Of a stretch of 32,194 bases of DNA, positions 1 through 6,141 are shown piece by piece (within the stretch, counting starts at the first letter, position 1; every line of letters begins with the position of its first letter). Made by a program: the position numbers and the translations under genes. Source of the stretch: a virus; the IMG/VR virus record IMGVR_UViG_3300032092_000144, positions 1-32,194 of that record; one strand, 5' to 3'. A model generated the notes under the pieces. The model did not search any database. It was given only the letters and a program-made list of their open reading frames with translations, and had not been told where the DNA came from.

Positions 1-193
1 CCTTGGACTGTTCGGTCAACAAATAGAAGCCACAACAGTTACCATTTGTATGCCTCTCGATGAACTTGTCAACAGGTACAGGACCATTGAGCTTGAGTGG
101 TCTGAATGTCTGTCCTGCTGGCTGGAAGGCAATATGGTCGTGACGGCCAACAAAGGTACTCAGAAGTAGTTCAGCAGTCTCAGCAGTCAGCAT
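1..193 (-). CDS. Unknown protein, partial (runs off the left edge)
   Basis: An open frame starts at ATG 193..191 and stays open to the left edge, giving 64 residues with no stop. A Shine-Dalgarno-like AGAGG sits about 6 bases upstream, inside the end of the preceding gene, and the two genes overlap by 14 bases, as is usual in this operon. Readable stretches include STFVGRHDHIAFQPAG and NGNCCGFYLL. The visible part shows no membrane segment and no motif I recognise. It is cut by the window, so length and function are unknown. Confidence 0.6.
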   Translation of the reverse strand, partial: MLTAETAELLLSTFVGRHDHIAFQPAGQTFRPLKLNGPVPVDKFIERHTNGNCCGFYLLTEQSK

Positions 194-410
194 CGGCATC
201 CTCTTTGTATTTCGCGAGTTTATCCAAAGACTTCTTGCCCTCCGAGTTAAGTGTGGTCCTCAGATACTTAACCAAACGCTTCACTAACTCATCATCATTT
301 GGACCACACTGCACATCTAGGCATACTATGAAACCTCTGTAGTGCAGTCCGATACTGTGATGATCTGTGATCGCATTGAGTTTAGTCTTGTCATTGTAGT
401 CCTTTGGCAT
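180..410 (-). CDS. Small phage protein of unknown function (76 aa)
   Basis: The ATG overlaps the stop of the upstream nucleotidyltransferase gene (TAATG), and AGGAG lies 7 bases before it, so translation is probably coupled. The product is soluble and charged. It has a Lys-rich middle (VKRLVKYLRTTLNSEGKK) and an acidic tail ending in EDADADC. I recognise no family. It could be an accessory partner of the nucleotidyltransferase, but this rests only on adjacency. Confidence 0.65.
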   Translation of the reverse strand: MPKDYNDKTKLNAITDHHSIGLHYRGFIVCLDVQCGPNDDELVKRLVKYLRTTLNSEGKKSLDKLAKYKEDADADC

Positions 411-715
411 TACTGAACTCCTGTGTAGTCAGCAGCACAAAACCCGGCAGACTGGAAAGCCGCTACGGCTTCTTCACGTCCAACGTCGTAACCACGACTG
501 AGCAAGTCATCATTGATTCGCTTCCACTCAGCAAACCTATCGGGAGCCAACAATATCAAATTCAACTTACCAAAACGACAGGACTTATTGGACTCGCTGT
601 GGTCCCATAGCGTCTCTTCGTCAATCGTCCCGCCCTCAAGACAGACCACAAGGTCAATATCGGAGTCCTTATGGGGAACCCCGTAAGCGTAGCTACCAGT
701 GATGAATGCGTTCAT
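410..715 (-). CDS. Minimal nucleotidyltransferase-domain protein (101 aa)
   Basis: The N terminus carries the nucleotidyltransferase signature: GSYAYGV, then SDIDLVV, that is, a GS motif followed by an Asp-x-Asp metal pair at about residues 18-20. The protein is about as short as a stand-alone MNT domain. The third acidic position seems to fall in KLNLILL, where Asn stands in place of Asp, so activity is not certain. AGGAG lies 4-5 bases before the ATG. Known MNT proteins transfer nucleotides to small molecules or proteins and often pair with HEPN proteins. No HEPN motif is visible in the neighbouring 76-residue protein. The gene follows a block of tRNA-like elements on the same strand. Confidence 0.75.
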   Translation of the reverse strand: MNAFITGSYAYGVPHKDSDIDLVVCLEGGTIDEETLWDHSESNKSCRFGKLNLILLAPDRFAEWKRINDDLLSRGYDVGREEAVAAFQSAGFCAADYTGVQ

Positions 716-743
716 GTTTCTCCTATAGGTTAAGACTCACAAG

Positions 744-852
744 CCCCTCAGGCTGGATTTGAACCAACAAGCTACTCTCAGGCTATTGACCGGTCTGGCC
801 TGATTTCACGGCAGTTTGTATCCTGCTGCGTTTACCGTTTCGCCACCGAGGG
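744..852 (-). tRNA. tRNA-like gene with long variable arm and abnormal anticodon loop
   Basis: The minus strand folds as a class II tRNA. A 7-bp acceptor pairs CCCTCGG with CTGAGGG (one G-T). The D arm is GCG-AAACGGTAAA-CGC. The T arm is GTTGG-TTCAAAT-CCAGC and joins directly to the acceptor. The anticodon hairpin is only 16 nt: GCAG, then GATACAAA, then CTGC. That gives 4 bp with an 8-nt loop instead of 5 bp with 7, so the anticodon cannot be assigned safely. The variable region is about 42-45 nt, larger than usual, with a TCAGGC/GCCTGA stem. No CCA is encoded. It may be an odd Leu/Ser/Tyr-type tRNA, a decayed gene or a tRNA mimic. Confidence 0.55.
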
Positions 853-1036
853 ATGGGCGACCTTCTTCCGATGTTTTTCCTCGTCCCGAGCAGGAGTCTT
901 AGGAGCACCCGGCCTTCTCTCTGGGGTAGATCGCTATTCGCCAGATCATTCAGGGAGCTACCCTGACATAACGAAAGTAACCCGCCAATGGGGGTTACCA
1001 ACTCCTTCTGCCGCTGGCAGATGAGATATGGCACGT
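853..1036 (-). other. Hairpin-rich non-coding segment between two tRNA-like genes
   Basis: I see no credible gene here, but there are several perfect short hairpins in a row. These are ctgcc/ggcag (1008-1020), gtaaccc/gggttac (977-998) and tcaggg/ccctga (950-966). Arms are 5-7 bp and loops 3-8 nt. With the flanking tRNA-like genes, this suggests a processed, structured minus-strand transcript. No T-loop sequence was found that would make it another tRNA. Confidence 0.4.
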
Positions 1037-1168
1037 CCAACGTGGTCGGATTCTAACCGACTGCTGAGATGTAATTTGCCGTCGTGTCGACCGCTTTCGC
1101 GTCGTGGATTCGAACCACACATCCCTAGCGTAGACCATTGCTATGCGTCACGTTCGCACCGCACGTTG
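1037..1168 (-). tRNA. Oversized tRNA-like element with two T-arm-like hairpins
   Basis: A perfect 7-bp acceptor, CAACGTG with CACGTTG, encloses 132 nt. The T arm GTCGG-TTAGAAT-CCGAC joins directly to the 3' acceptor strand. Inside lies a second, more canonical T-arm sequence, TGTGG-TTCGAAT-CCACG (about 1103-1119), at the normal class I distance from the 5' acceptor strand. However, no matching 3' acceptor follows it. The D-like stem is GCG/CGC, and the anticodon-like hairpin TAGC/GCTA has a 10-nt loop. I cannot assign an anticodon. Possible readings are a tRNA with an insertion, two fused tRNA remnants, or a tRNA-like structured RNA. Confidence 0.4.
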
Positions 1169-1236
1169 GAAGATAAGAACGGGCAGGGCCTATCATTGAA
1201 CACAAAGGACCAATGAAGAAGGGATCACTGCCCAAA

Positions 1237-1303
1237 CTGACACGGCACGTCGTGAGCGTGCGGATGCTTGGCGTCATCCAGGACCACATCTGCCACGTGT
1301 CAG
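1237..1303 (-). ncRNA. Three-way-junction RNA element
   Basis: An 8-bp closing stem, ctgacacg (1237-1244) with cgtgtcag (1296-1303), encloses two perfect 5-bp hairpins that abut each other: gcacg/cgtgc (1245-1261) and ggatg/catcc (1262-1279). The joining strand contains one copy of the GACCACA motif. The element lies just after the SSB-like gene, between it and the tRNA-like block. It could be a processing or stability element, a riboswitch-like fold or a small RNA. It matches no family I know. Confidence 0.45.
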
Positions 1304-1304
1304 T

Positions 1305-1320
1305 CTGTCCCGTAGGACAG
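1305..1320 (-). terminator. UACG-tetraloop hairpin after the SSB-like gene
   Basis: On the minus strand the stem CTGTCC/GGACAG is closed by a C(TACG)G tetraloop, one of the very stable UNCG class. It lies 7 bases beyond the stop of the SSB-like gene. No run of T follows, so it is more likely a 3'-end stabiliser or processing signal than an efficient intrinsic terminator. Confidence 0.45.
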
Positions 1321-1327
1321 TACCGCC

Positions 1328-1807
1328 TTAGAAGTCCGCGACAGCCTCTGGAGCAGGAGTTGTCGCCTTGGGCTTCAGGCCGAACATCGCACGCAACTTG
1401 ATCTTGTCAGTTTCAGTTGCAGGCTTTGCAATCGGGCTACGGTTGGTACGAGGAGTCGAGATATTGAATCGATCAAACTCCTCGCCCTTGTCGTTCGTGT
1501 TCACACTACAGAACACAGGAACGATCTTGTTGATCAGCGAACCAGTTTCAACAGCGGTCAGCCAATCATCTGGATCAAGGACAGCAAGCTGTTCAGTGAC
1601 CACACCAGCCTCAATCGACTTCTGAGACAGACTCATGAAGATGTCAACCACAGCATTACCGTCAACGGTAATCTTGATGCCCTGTGGATCAGTACGCTCC
1701 AGTAGTTGAACACTCAGGTTCAGACACGGATTGTCATTCTTCGTGTTGCCCAGATCAGCAGACAGGATACGTGCGGTATACGCACCATTTTGATACTTAC
1801 GAGCCAT
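1328..1807 (-). CDS. SSB-like / DUF669-like single-strand DNA-binding protein
   Basis: This 159-residue protein starts MARKYQNGAYTARILSADLG and has a beta-rich N-terminal half. A low-complexity linker follows (PKATTPAPEA), then a short acidic/aromatic tail ending EAVADF, the arrangement of SSB-type proteins whose tails recruit partners. Its place directly after a RecA-like ATPase (TAATG overlap) matches the DUF669 genes that follow AAA_24/Sak4-type ATPases in many phages. The expected role is coating single-stranded DNA in replication or annealing. The family call rests on context and tail shape, not on a diagnostic motif. Confidence 0.6.
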   Translation of the reverse strand: MARKYQNGAYTARILSADLGNTKNDNPCLNLSVQLLERTDPQGIKITVDGNAVVDIFMSLSQKSIEAGVVTEQLAVLDPDDWLTAVETGSLINKIVPVFCSVNTNDKGEEFDRFNISTPRTNRSPIAKPATETDKIKLRAMFGLKPKATTPAPEAVADF

Positions 1808-2679
1808 TACTTCGATTCTCCCTTGGAAGTGTTAGAAGCCTTTGCTTGAGCCACAGCGGCTGAGAAGAAAGCAAATGCCTCTTTAGCGGACTTGCCCATC
1901 GAAATGGGTTCTGGGGGCAAGCCCCAGCGATTCTTGGCGGTTGCATTAGGCGATGGATGGAAAACAATCTCTCGAATGTCTTCACTGAGTGCTCGATTGC
2001 CCTTATCGGACTTAACCACGACAGGACGCTGACGCATCCAACCAATACACCCTACGTCACGATGCAAGACCTTGAGCAGTTCATTGTGAAGGTCAAGGTC
2101 AACACGATGGAATTCTTCACCGATCTCACCAGCAGGATTCTTATCCTTAACGAGTGTGGAGTGTCCCAGCAGGATCACCCGCATAGGTTTTCCATCGCAG
2201 CCGTTACGCTCAAGAATCTTGCGTACATCAGTGAGCCAGTCAGAAAACTCAGCAACACAGCCCTTATACCCCTGACCACCCCAAGCCAAAAACTTGGTAC
2301 GGGCAGCCTCTGTGGTCGTATTGTCTGCTTTAGCTCCACGTTCGATTTGGAGTTCAACAAGACTCAACTGAAACCCACCAAGGTTCTCGAACACAACTGT
2401 CTGACAATCCACGGGGGTATCAGGGTTAGCCAGTGCCTTAGTCACTTCCCGAAGGTCTGACCATGTGGTCGTCTCGATAGGAGCGATCTCAGATGAAACC
2501 TGACCAGCACGAACCAGATCGGCATAACCACCATCACGACCATCAGTCACGAACAGAGGCTTAGGGAACTGAGAAGCAAAGGATGTCTTCCCTGTACCTG
2601 GAGAGCTATATAGAACAAGGAGTTCCTTCTGATCCGTGTTGACTGCTTTTCGCAGTCTATCCAATACATTCAATGCCAT
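1807..2679 (-). CDS. RecA-like P-loop ATPase (AAA_24 / Sak4-type)
   Basis: The start chosen is the ATG at 2679 (MALNVLDRLRK). AGGAG lies just upstream, whereas the longer open frame to 2793 would run through a terminator and a promoter. The product is 290 residues. Walker A is SSPGTGKTS (residues 25-33), a Walker B-like strand is TVVFEN (94-99), and a sensor-like strand RVILLGHST lies at about 167-175. This is the layout of phage AAA_24/Sak4 proteins, which act with a single-strand-binding protein in recombination or replication. The nuclease, ATPase and SSB-like genes form one cassette. The gene has its own promoter (2764-2793) but a terminator lies between promoter and start. Confidence 0.75.
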   Translation of the reverse strand: MALNVLDRLRKAVNTDQKELLVLYSSPGTGKTSFASQFPKPLFVTDGRDGGYADLVRAGQVSSEIAPIETTTWSDLREVTKALANPDTPVDCQTVVFENLGGFQLSLVELQIERGAKADNTTTEAARTKFLAWGGQGYKGCVAEFSDWLTDVRKILERNGCDGKPMRVILLGHSTLVKDKNPAGEIGEEFHRVDLDLHNELLKVLHRDVGCIGWMRQRPVVVKSDKGNRALSEDIREIVFHPSPNATAKNRWGLPPEPISMGKSAKEAFAFFSAAVAQAKASNTSKGESK

Positions 2680-2702
2680 TGATGCTCCTGATGGGGTTAA
2701 GG

Positions 2703-2740
2703 AAAAACCGGGATGCCAGTCACCACTCTGGACATCCCGG
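2703..2740 (-). terminator. Intrinsic terminator between nuclease and ATPase genes
   Basis: On the minus strand CCGGGATG and CATCCCGG (2708-2715 and 2733-2740) pair, with CCAG/CTGG continuing the stem, and TTTTT follows (2703-2707). It terminates the nuclease transcript. It also lies downstream of the promoter at 2764-2793, so that transcript must read through it to reach the ATPase gene. Confidence 0.75.
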
Positions 2741-2763
2741 ACAGTTCTGCAACTGTGAAACGA

Positions 2764-2793
2764 ATGATAACAGAACCATTCGCTGTTTGTCAA
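2764..2793 (-). promoter_or_regulatory. Sigma70-like promoter TTGACA-N18-TATCAT(TCG)
   Basis: The -35 TTGACA is at 2793-2788 and the -10 TATCAT at 2769-2764, followed by TCG. The spacer is 18 bases. The -35 overlaps the nuclease stop codon. The predicted start (about 2757) abuts a perfect hairpin, ACAGTT-GCAG-AACTGT (2741-2756), and the terminator comes next. It would drive the ATPase and SSB-like genes. Confidence 0.7.
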
Positions 2794-3845
2794 GCACTGG
2801 TCTTTTGAGGCTTTTCCAAGGGCAGGACGATTGGATTTTCCAACCTGTCTGCTAGGAGAACTTCACGACCGGCGTGAACCAGAGAACCGAGGTCGAGGGC
2901 CTTCGCCTTCTTCTTGACCACGGGTTCCAGTTTGCTTTGGTACTTATAGTACCACTCTGCTTGACAGGAAGACAGGATTTTGGACTGGCTTGTGGTCATT
3001 CCTAGATCGAGTCTTACTGTCTCGGAAGCCTCTCTCACCCGCAAACCCGCTTTGGCCGGGTCTGACTGGCCTGAGCAGAGGCCGTGGTAATCGCACAGCC
3101 CTCCACCAAACCGATTGCAGACATGCTGATTACGGTGGCCGTGCAGATAGATTGGATCACCACCTTTCAGTGAGAGTTGTTCTGCCAAAGTAGCCAGCCT
3201 GTGCTGTTGGTAGATAAAATCCACCAACTGTTCCGGACTTCGATCATAAGCTCTCCTTGAGAAGCAATCAGGACGATCCTCGTACCATGAAGCTAGGCGT
3301 CTCCCGTACAGCACTGGAGACTCTTTCCCATCTTCAGGTATACTCGTTGGAACAGGCCAGCCGCAGTAGTTACCACGACTGACTTCTTCCTTTGCCGCAA
3401 TTGTGAGTTTCTTAGGCTCAATGCCTGGCTTAATGATGACATCCCATTCCAACTGGGCTTCTTCATAGCCGGAAGCAAACAATGCGAACTTGTATTGTGT
3501 CAGTTGGTTGTTGGTATATAGTTCTTGCCAGTAAACGTCGCTAGCCCAAGAAGCCGTCTTCAGATCAGTCGCGTAGAGACGACCATCACGTTCTACGATA
3601 CTGTCAATGATCCCACCGACATACCGTGGACTCTGTGGTCTCCACTCTTCAGGCAAGTCATCTGGAACAGGCAGTTCGATTGAGAAGGGTACTTCAATAC
3701 CCCTGACCACAAGGTCAGCATCATGTTTCTCATAACGAAGGAAGTAGCCGTAGAGCATCGCTCGTGCGGTCTCGATGGTCCATTCGTCAGCACCCTGCTG
3801 TCGCTGCTCATCAAGGTAGTTGTTTACTTTTGCTAGTGGAGTCAT
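2790..3845 (-). CDS. PD-(D/E)XK (RecB/Cas4-like) nuclease, apparently circularly permuted
   Basis: This 351-residue protein has the nuclease core GGIIDSI (Asp81) and TDLKTAS (Asp94, Lys96), followed by a Cys cluster (C243, C251, C257) of the kind that holds an Fe-S cluster in Cas4/AddB relatives. In the usual family order the entry motif (S-x-S, Cys, WYYKY, then GSLVH) comes first. Here it comes last: SQSKILSSCQAEWYYKY at about 286-302 and GSLVH at 320-324. The N terminus begins with the helix that normally follows that motif (TARAMLYGYFLRYE). The expected role is exonuclease or end-processing work with the ATPase and SSB-like protein downstream. The start follows AGAGAAGA. The upstream neighbour is a small gene 38 bases away. 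Confidence 0.75.
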   Translation of the reverse strand: MTPLAKVNNYLDEQRQQGADEWTIETARAMLYGYFLRYEKHDADLVVRGIEVPFSIELPVPDDLPEEWRPQSPRYVGGIIDSIVERDGRLYATDLKTASWASDVYWQELYTNNQLTQYKFALFASGYEEAQLEWDVIIKPGIEPKKLTIAAKEEVSRGNYCGWPVPTSIPEDGKESPVLYGRRLASWYEDRPDCFSRRAYDRSPEQLVDFIYQQHRLATLAEQLSLKGGDPIYLHGHRNQHVCNRFGGGLCDYHGLCSGQSDPAKAGLRVREASETVRLDLGMTTSQSKILSSCQAEWYYKYQSKLEPVVKKKAKALDLGSLVHAGREVLLADRLENPIVLPLEKPQKTSA

Positions 3846-3883
3846 TCTTCTCTTTCACTTTTAGTACAGGTACACCGACCTAG

Positions 3884-4078
3884 CTAGGTCCAACACAACA
3901 AAAGAAAAGGACCAACACCGAAACTATGCCAAGGCCCATCATACCAATCCTTATGGTATCCCCAACTCCATACCGGAGTACCGTCTGGAGACTTCCTGCA
4001 AGGGAACAAGTGTATGGCTACAGTAGTTGTGTAGGCACTTACAAGACCAGCATGTTTCCAGAAAAATGAGACTCCCAT
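3884..4078 (-). CDS. Small Trp-rich phage protein, unknown (64 aa)
   Basis: The ATG overlaps the stop of the upstream gene (TGATG), a sign of translational coupling. The protein is rich in Trp, His and Phe (VWSWGYHKDWYDGPWHSFG) and ends in a hydrophobic stretch (GVGPFLLLCWT). No full membrane anchor or catalytic motif is seen. Small proteins with a similar YDGPxHSFG-like core are common in phage accessory regions. The function is unknown. Confidence 0.6.
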   Translation of the reverse strand: MGVSFFWKHAGLVSAYTTTVAIHLFPCRKSPDGTPVWSWGYHKDWYDGPWHSFGVGPFLLLCWT

Positions 4079-4377
4079 CAGTGACCTGCTCCCTTATCGA
4101 TTCGAATGTCTGGTGGATAATGCAGGAATGGTCCTAGATCGTCATCTGGTAATCTCGCTGTCACCATAACACCATCCCAAGTCAGTGGAGCAATCGACTG
4201 CACTGTCACATCAAACTGCTGCTCCTCTTGCAACAACTCAACCTCACCTTGCAACTTAGCATAGGCAGGCAGGGCAATATTGACGAACTGAGAATGAAAC
4301 TGCGACATTGCTACGCAGCCTGGATGCTTGGGGAAAATTCCCACAATGTAGTCAAGAATCTCTTTCTCGGTGTTCAT
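4078..4377 (-). CDS. Unknown phage protein (99 aa)
   Basis: The ATG overlaps the upstream stop (ATGA), preceded by a G-rich GGGGGGAGC. The sequence looks soluble, with a Glu/Gln-rich helix in the middle (KLQGEVELLQEEQQ). It shows no motif I recognise. It belongs to a tight run of small genes (3884-5846). Confidence 0.65.
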   Translation of the reverse strand: MNTEKEILDYIVGIFPKHPGCVAMSQFHSQFVNIALPAYAKLQGEVELLQEEQQFDVTVQSIAPLTWDGVMVTARLPDDDLGPFLHYPPDIRIDKGAGH

Positions 4378-4706
4378 GCTCCCCCCAAATCTGAGAACGA
4401 CTGCGGAACGGTTGGGGGAGCAGAGTAGGGCATAAGCATCTTCTCCGCTCGCTGAAGGAGATCAGTTACAAACTTCTCCCGAGTGTAGGTCTTGTCGACT
4501 GGAACCCAAGACACGTCCCACTTCGGCTGACCCCAACCAGCATCACGATTACGAAAACAGTAGTTCACAGACCACAGTCTGTCCATGATGTTCCTGACAG
4601 CACCGACATCTAGTTTGGTGTAGCTGCGGCTGTTAAAGAATCCTGTACTGATACCTGTTACCTCAAACACACAACCACCGCAAACAATACTAATCTCGAC
4701 TTCCAT
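4374..4706 (-). CDS. Unknown phage protein (110 aa)
   Basis: AGGAG lies 6 bases before the ATG, which falls 17 bases inside the upstream gene. The N-terminal part is beta-like with two Cys (VCGGCVFEV). A more helical basic part (KTYTREKFVTDLLQRAEKM) and a Pro/Ser tail follow. I recognise no domain. The gene has operonic overlaps at both ends. Confidence 0.65.
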   Translation of the reverse strand: MEVEISIVCGGCVFEVTGISTGFFNSRSYTKLDVGAVRNIMDRLWSVNYCFRNRDAGWGQPKWDVSWVPVDKTYTREKFVTDLLQRAEKMLMPYSAPPTVPQSFSDLGGA

Positions 4707-4890
4707 CTTCTGCTCCTGTCATCCTCTCAAGGGTTTGTAGTAGCAACCAGAGATCAACCAAGCAATCCCTGTGGTCACTATGTGCTAAAGACCAGCAAGC
4801 CAACCTTGCTTGTTCTTTTTCTTCGTCTGTGGTCTGATTTGATCTGATGATTTGGATATACTTTGCAACAGCACCATGCAGTTCAAACAT
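4690..4890 (-). CDS. Unknown small helical protein (66 aa)
   Basis: The start overlaps the stop of the upstream membrane protein gene (TGATG), after AGAAGAAAC. The protein is mainly helical and charged (SNQTTDEEKEQARLACWSL). It has no signal, membrane segment or known motif. Confidence 0.6.
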   Translation of the reverse strand: MFELHGAVAKYIQIIRSNQTTDEEKEQARLACWSLAHSDHRDCLVDLWLLLQTLERMTGAEDGSRD

Positions 4891-5237
4891 CAGAGTTTCT
4901 TCTTGAGTTCATCCTTACGGACAATTGCCTTGTCCAGATCAACAAAAGACCCCTCGATCACATACGATTCGTCATTTGCTACTGATACTGGGTCAATTGT
5001 ATCCGGCAGCACAATAACTTCCTCATAGGACGTCAACGGGTAGACCACACAGATGTTCCATGCCCGAGGAACAGCGGTCTCTGGTTTCTCATTTCTGGGA
5101 ATAGGCTTGCTGAACAACCAGTCGGCAAAACTGATGATTGCATGTACTGTACAGACAAGCACTGCAAAAGACACGATGTACAGCCCAGCTTGCATAGCTG
5201 GAGACAGTTCAGTAAAACTCTGCCAGAATTTGTCCAC
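4890..5237 (-). CDS. Single-pass membrane protein (115 aa)
   Basis: The start is a GTG (5237..5235) with GAGAGG upstream. One hydrophobic segment (LYIVSFAVLVCTVHAIISF, about residues 19-37) is followed by a basic loop (SKPIPRNEK), so the soluble C-terminal half probably faces the cytoplasm. That half ends in a Lys-rich helix (IVRKDELKKKL). No lysis or superinfection motif is recognisable. It starts 10 bases after the short reading frame at 5248-5400. Confidence 0.65.
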   Translation of the reverse strand: MDKFWQSFTELSPAMQAGLYIVSFAVLVCTVHAIISFADWLFSKPIPRNEKPETAVPRAWNICVVYPLTSYEEVIVLPDTIDPVSVANDESYVIEGSFVDLDKAIVRKDELKKKL

Positions 5238-5247
5238 AGAACACCTC

Positions 5248-5400
5248 TCAAAATGCTCCCAAACCGCACAGAATCGCGTAGGAAGCCACCAAATGGGTCA
5301 GGACGTACTTTGAGTCATCCCAGAAATTTGGAGCCTTTGTAGGGCATCCTAGAGCGTCAGCCGACCATTCTTGCTTGTGGTAAGTCCATCGTGCCTTCAA
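5248..5400 (-). CDS. Candidate short gene with TTG start (50 aa)
   Basis: This frame starts at TTG 5400 directly after an in-frame stop, with GGGG about 9 bases upstream. It overlaps the 3' end of the preceding gene in another frame. The protein reads KARWTYHKQEWSADALG and later VLTHLVASYAILCGLGAF, that is, a polar, Trp-containing N half and a hydrophobic C-terminal segment. It fills the only gap in this packed run, and its stop lies within the ribosome site of the next gene. The alternative is a chance frame, since no ATG or GTG start exists. Confidence 0.45.
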   Translation of the reverse strand: MKARWTYHKQEWSADALGCPTKAPNFWDDSKYVLTHLVASYAILCGLGAF

Positions 5401-5644
5401 TCACATACCCCAGAACGAACCACTTACGACCGTCAGTAGACTCAGCCATCAAAAGCTCTTGATGTATCTCACGGCCCTGTTCGAAAGACCAGTAGGAGTT
5501 GTCTGTCTTACAAAAGACAGGATGGTCTTTGGTCCTTTGTAGCAGTCGAGGATCACTGAGCAGACTCTGTGTGTCCTCGCCTTGGTAGTATTCACACTCA
5601 TCTACATCAACAAAATTCGGAACGTGTTGCTTGACTCTAATCAT
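5357..5644 (-). CDS. Unknown phage protein (95 aa)
   Basis: The ATG at 5644 is chosen over the TTG 3 bases upstream because GGAG lies 7 bases before it. The product is a beta-rich soluble protein with aromatic clusters (DNSYWSFEQGREIHQE, RKWFVLGYVIEG). I recognise no family. The last 44 bases overlap the candidate 50-residue gene. Confidence 0.6.
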   Translation of the reverse strand: MIRVKQHVPNFVDVDECEYYQGEDTQSLLSDPRLLQRTKDHPVFCKTDNSYWSFEQGREIHQELLMAESTDGRKWFVLGYVIEGTMDLPQARMVG

Positions 5645-5654
5645 CAATCCGCTC

Positions 5655-5846
5655 CTAATTTGTGGTCACTCGAAGTTCTGAGCAGAAAGCATCCCAGAGA
5701 GTTGCTGCTGGCTGATCTGGTCTTTTGAACTTGTTGAAAGCGTCCCGTTCACCACATAGTCGCAGGTAACCCACGACTGGTGCAGTAATAACAAACCCAA
5801 TCAGAAAAAGGACAAAAAGAATGAAAGACCAATCGTCTCTCTGCAT
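5655..5846 (-). CDS. Small single-pass membrane protein (63 aa)
   Basis: The ATG at 5846 (MQRDDWSF) has GGAG 6 bases upstream and is preferred to the TTG at 5858. A strong membrane segment, FILFVLFLIGFVITAPVVGYL, begins at about residue 8. A basic, Arg/Lys-containing cytoplasmic tail follows. It is the first gene of the small-gene run after the tRNA patch. The function is unknown. Confidence 0.65.
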   Translation of the reverse strand: MQRDDWSFILFVLFLIGFVITAPVVGYLRLCGERDAFNKFKRPDQPAATLWDAFCSELRVTTN

Positions 5847-5874
5847 TATGATCTCCAAGGTTAAGGGTTGTGAG

Positions 5875-5948
5875 CATCCTTGGTAGGAGTCGAACCTACT
5901 GCCGACGACTTAGAAAATCGTTGCTCTGTCCAAATGAGCTACAAGGAT
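5875..5948 (-). tRNA. tRNA-Arg (anticodon TCT)
   Basis: This is a clean class I cloverleaf on the minus strand. The acceptor ATCCTTG/CAAGGAT is perfect. The D arm is GCTC-ATTTGGACA-GAGC. The anticodon arm ACGAT-TTTCTAA-GTCGT carries anticodon TCT with T33 and A37. The T arm is GTAGG-TTCGACT-CCTAC and the discriminator is G. The anticodon arm closely resembles that of bacterial tRNA-Arg(TCT), which reads AGA. No CCA is encoded. It is the only fully canonical tRNA in the window. Confidence 0.93.
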
Positions 5949-5953
5949 GTGAA

Positions 5954-6048
5954 TTGACGTGGCCGGATTCGAACCGACTGAACCTATGTCTCGTACCAGA
6001 TTCTCCCCATCCCCGAGATCGGGACTGACCCTGAAAGGTCTCACGTCA
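5954..6048 (-). tRNA. tRNA-like gene, class II size, atypical anticodon loop
   Basis: The acceptor TGACGTG/CACGTCA is perfect, with the T arm GTCGG-TTCGAAT-CCGGC joined to it. A 6-bp variable stem (GAATCT/AGGTTC) has a 12-nt loop. The anticodon arm can be drawn as GTCCC-GATCTCG-GGGAT, but position 33 is A, not the near-universal T. The D arm is short and lacks the GG pair of the loop. The amino acid cannot be assigned. It starts 5 bases from tRNA-Arg, so both are probably cut from one transcript. Confidence 0.5.
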
Positions 6049-6091
6049 ACACCACCTCGCCGGGTTCCCCAGTCTGATGGCAAGCTGAACA

Positions 6092-6135
6092 CGTCATTAC
6101 TGACGCATTCGTTACGACATCTACACATGGTAGAT
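6092..6135 (-). other. Two stable hairpins between tRNA-like genes
   Basis: One hairpin is CGTCA/TGACG with a GTAA (GNRA-type) loop on the minus strand (6092-6105). The other is a 6-bp ATCTAC/GTAGAT hairpin with a 5-nt loop (6119-6135). No reading frame or T-loop is seen in 6049-6141. They may be processing signals or part of a structured RNA. Confidence 0.4.
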
Positions 6136-6141
6136 ACGCAT

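Noticed and set aside
783-1401. Several 60-85 codon frames on both strands over the RNA patch
   Set aside because: They run through tRNA-like stems and T arms and have no ribosome sites.
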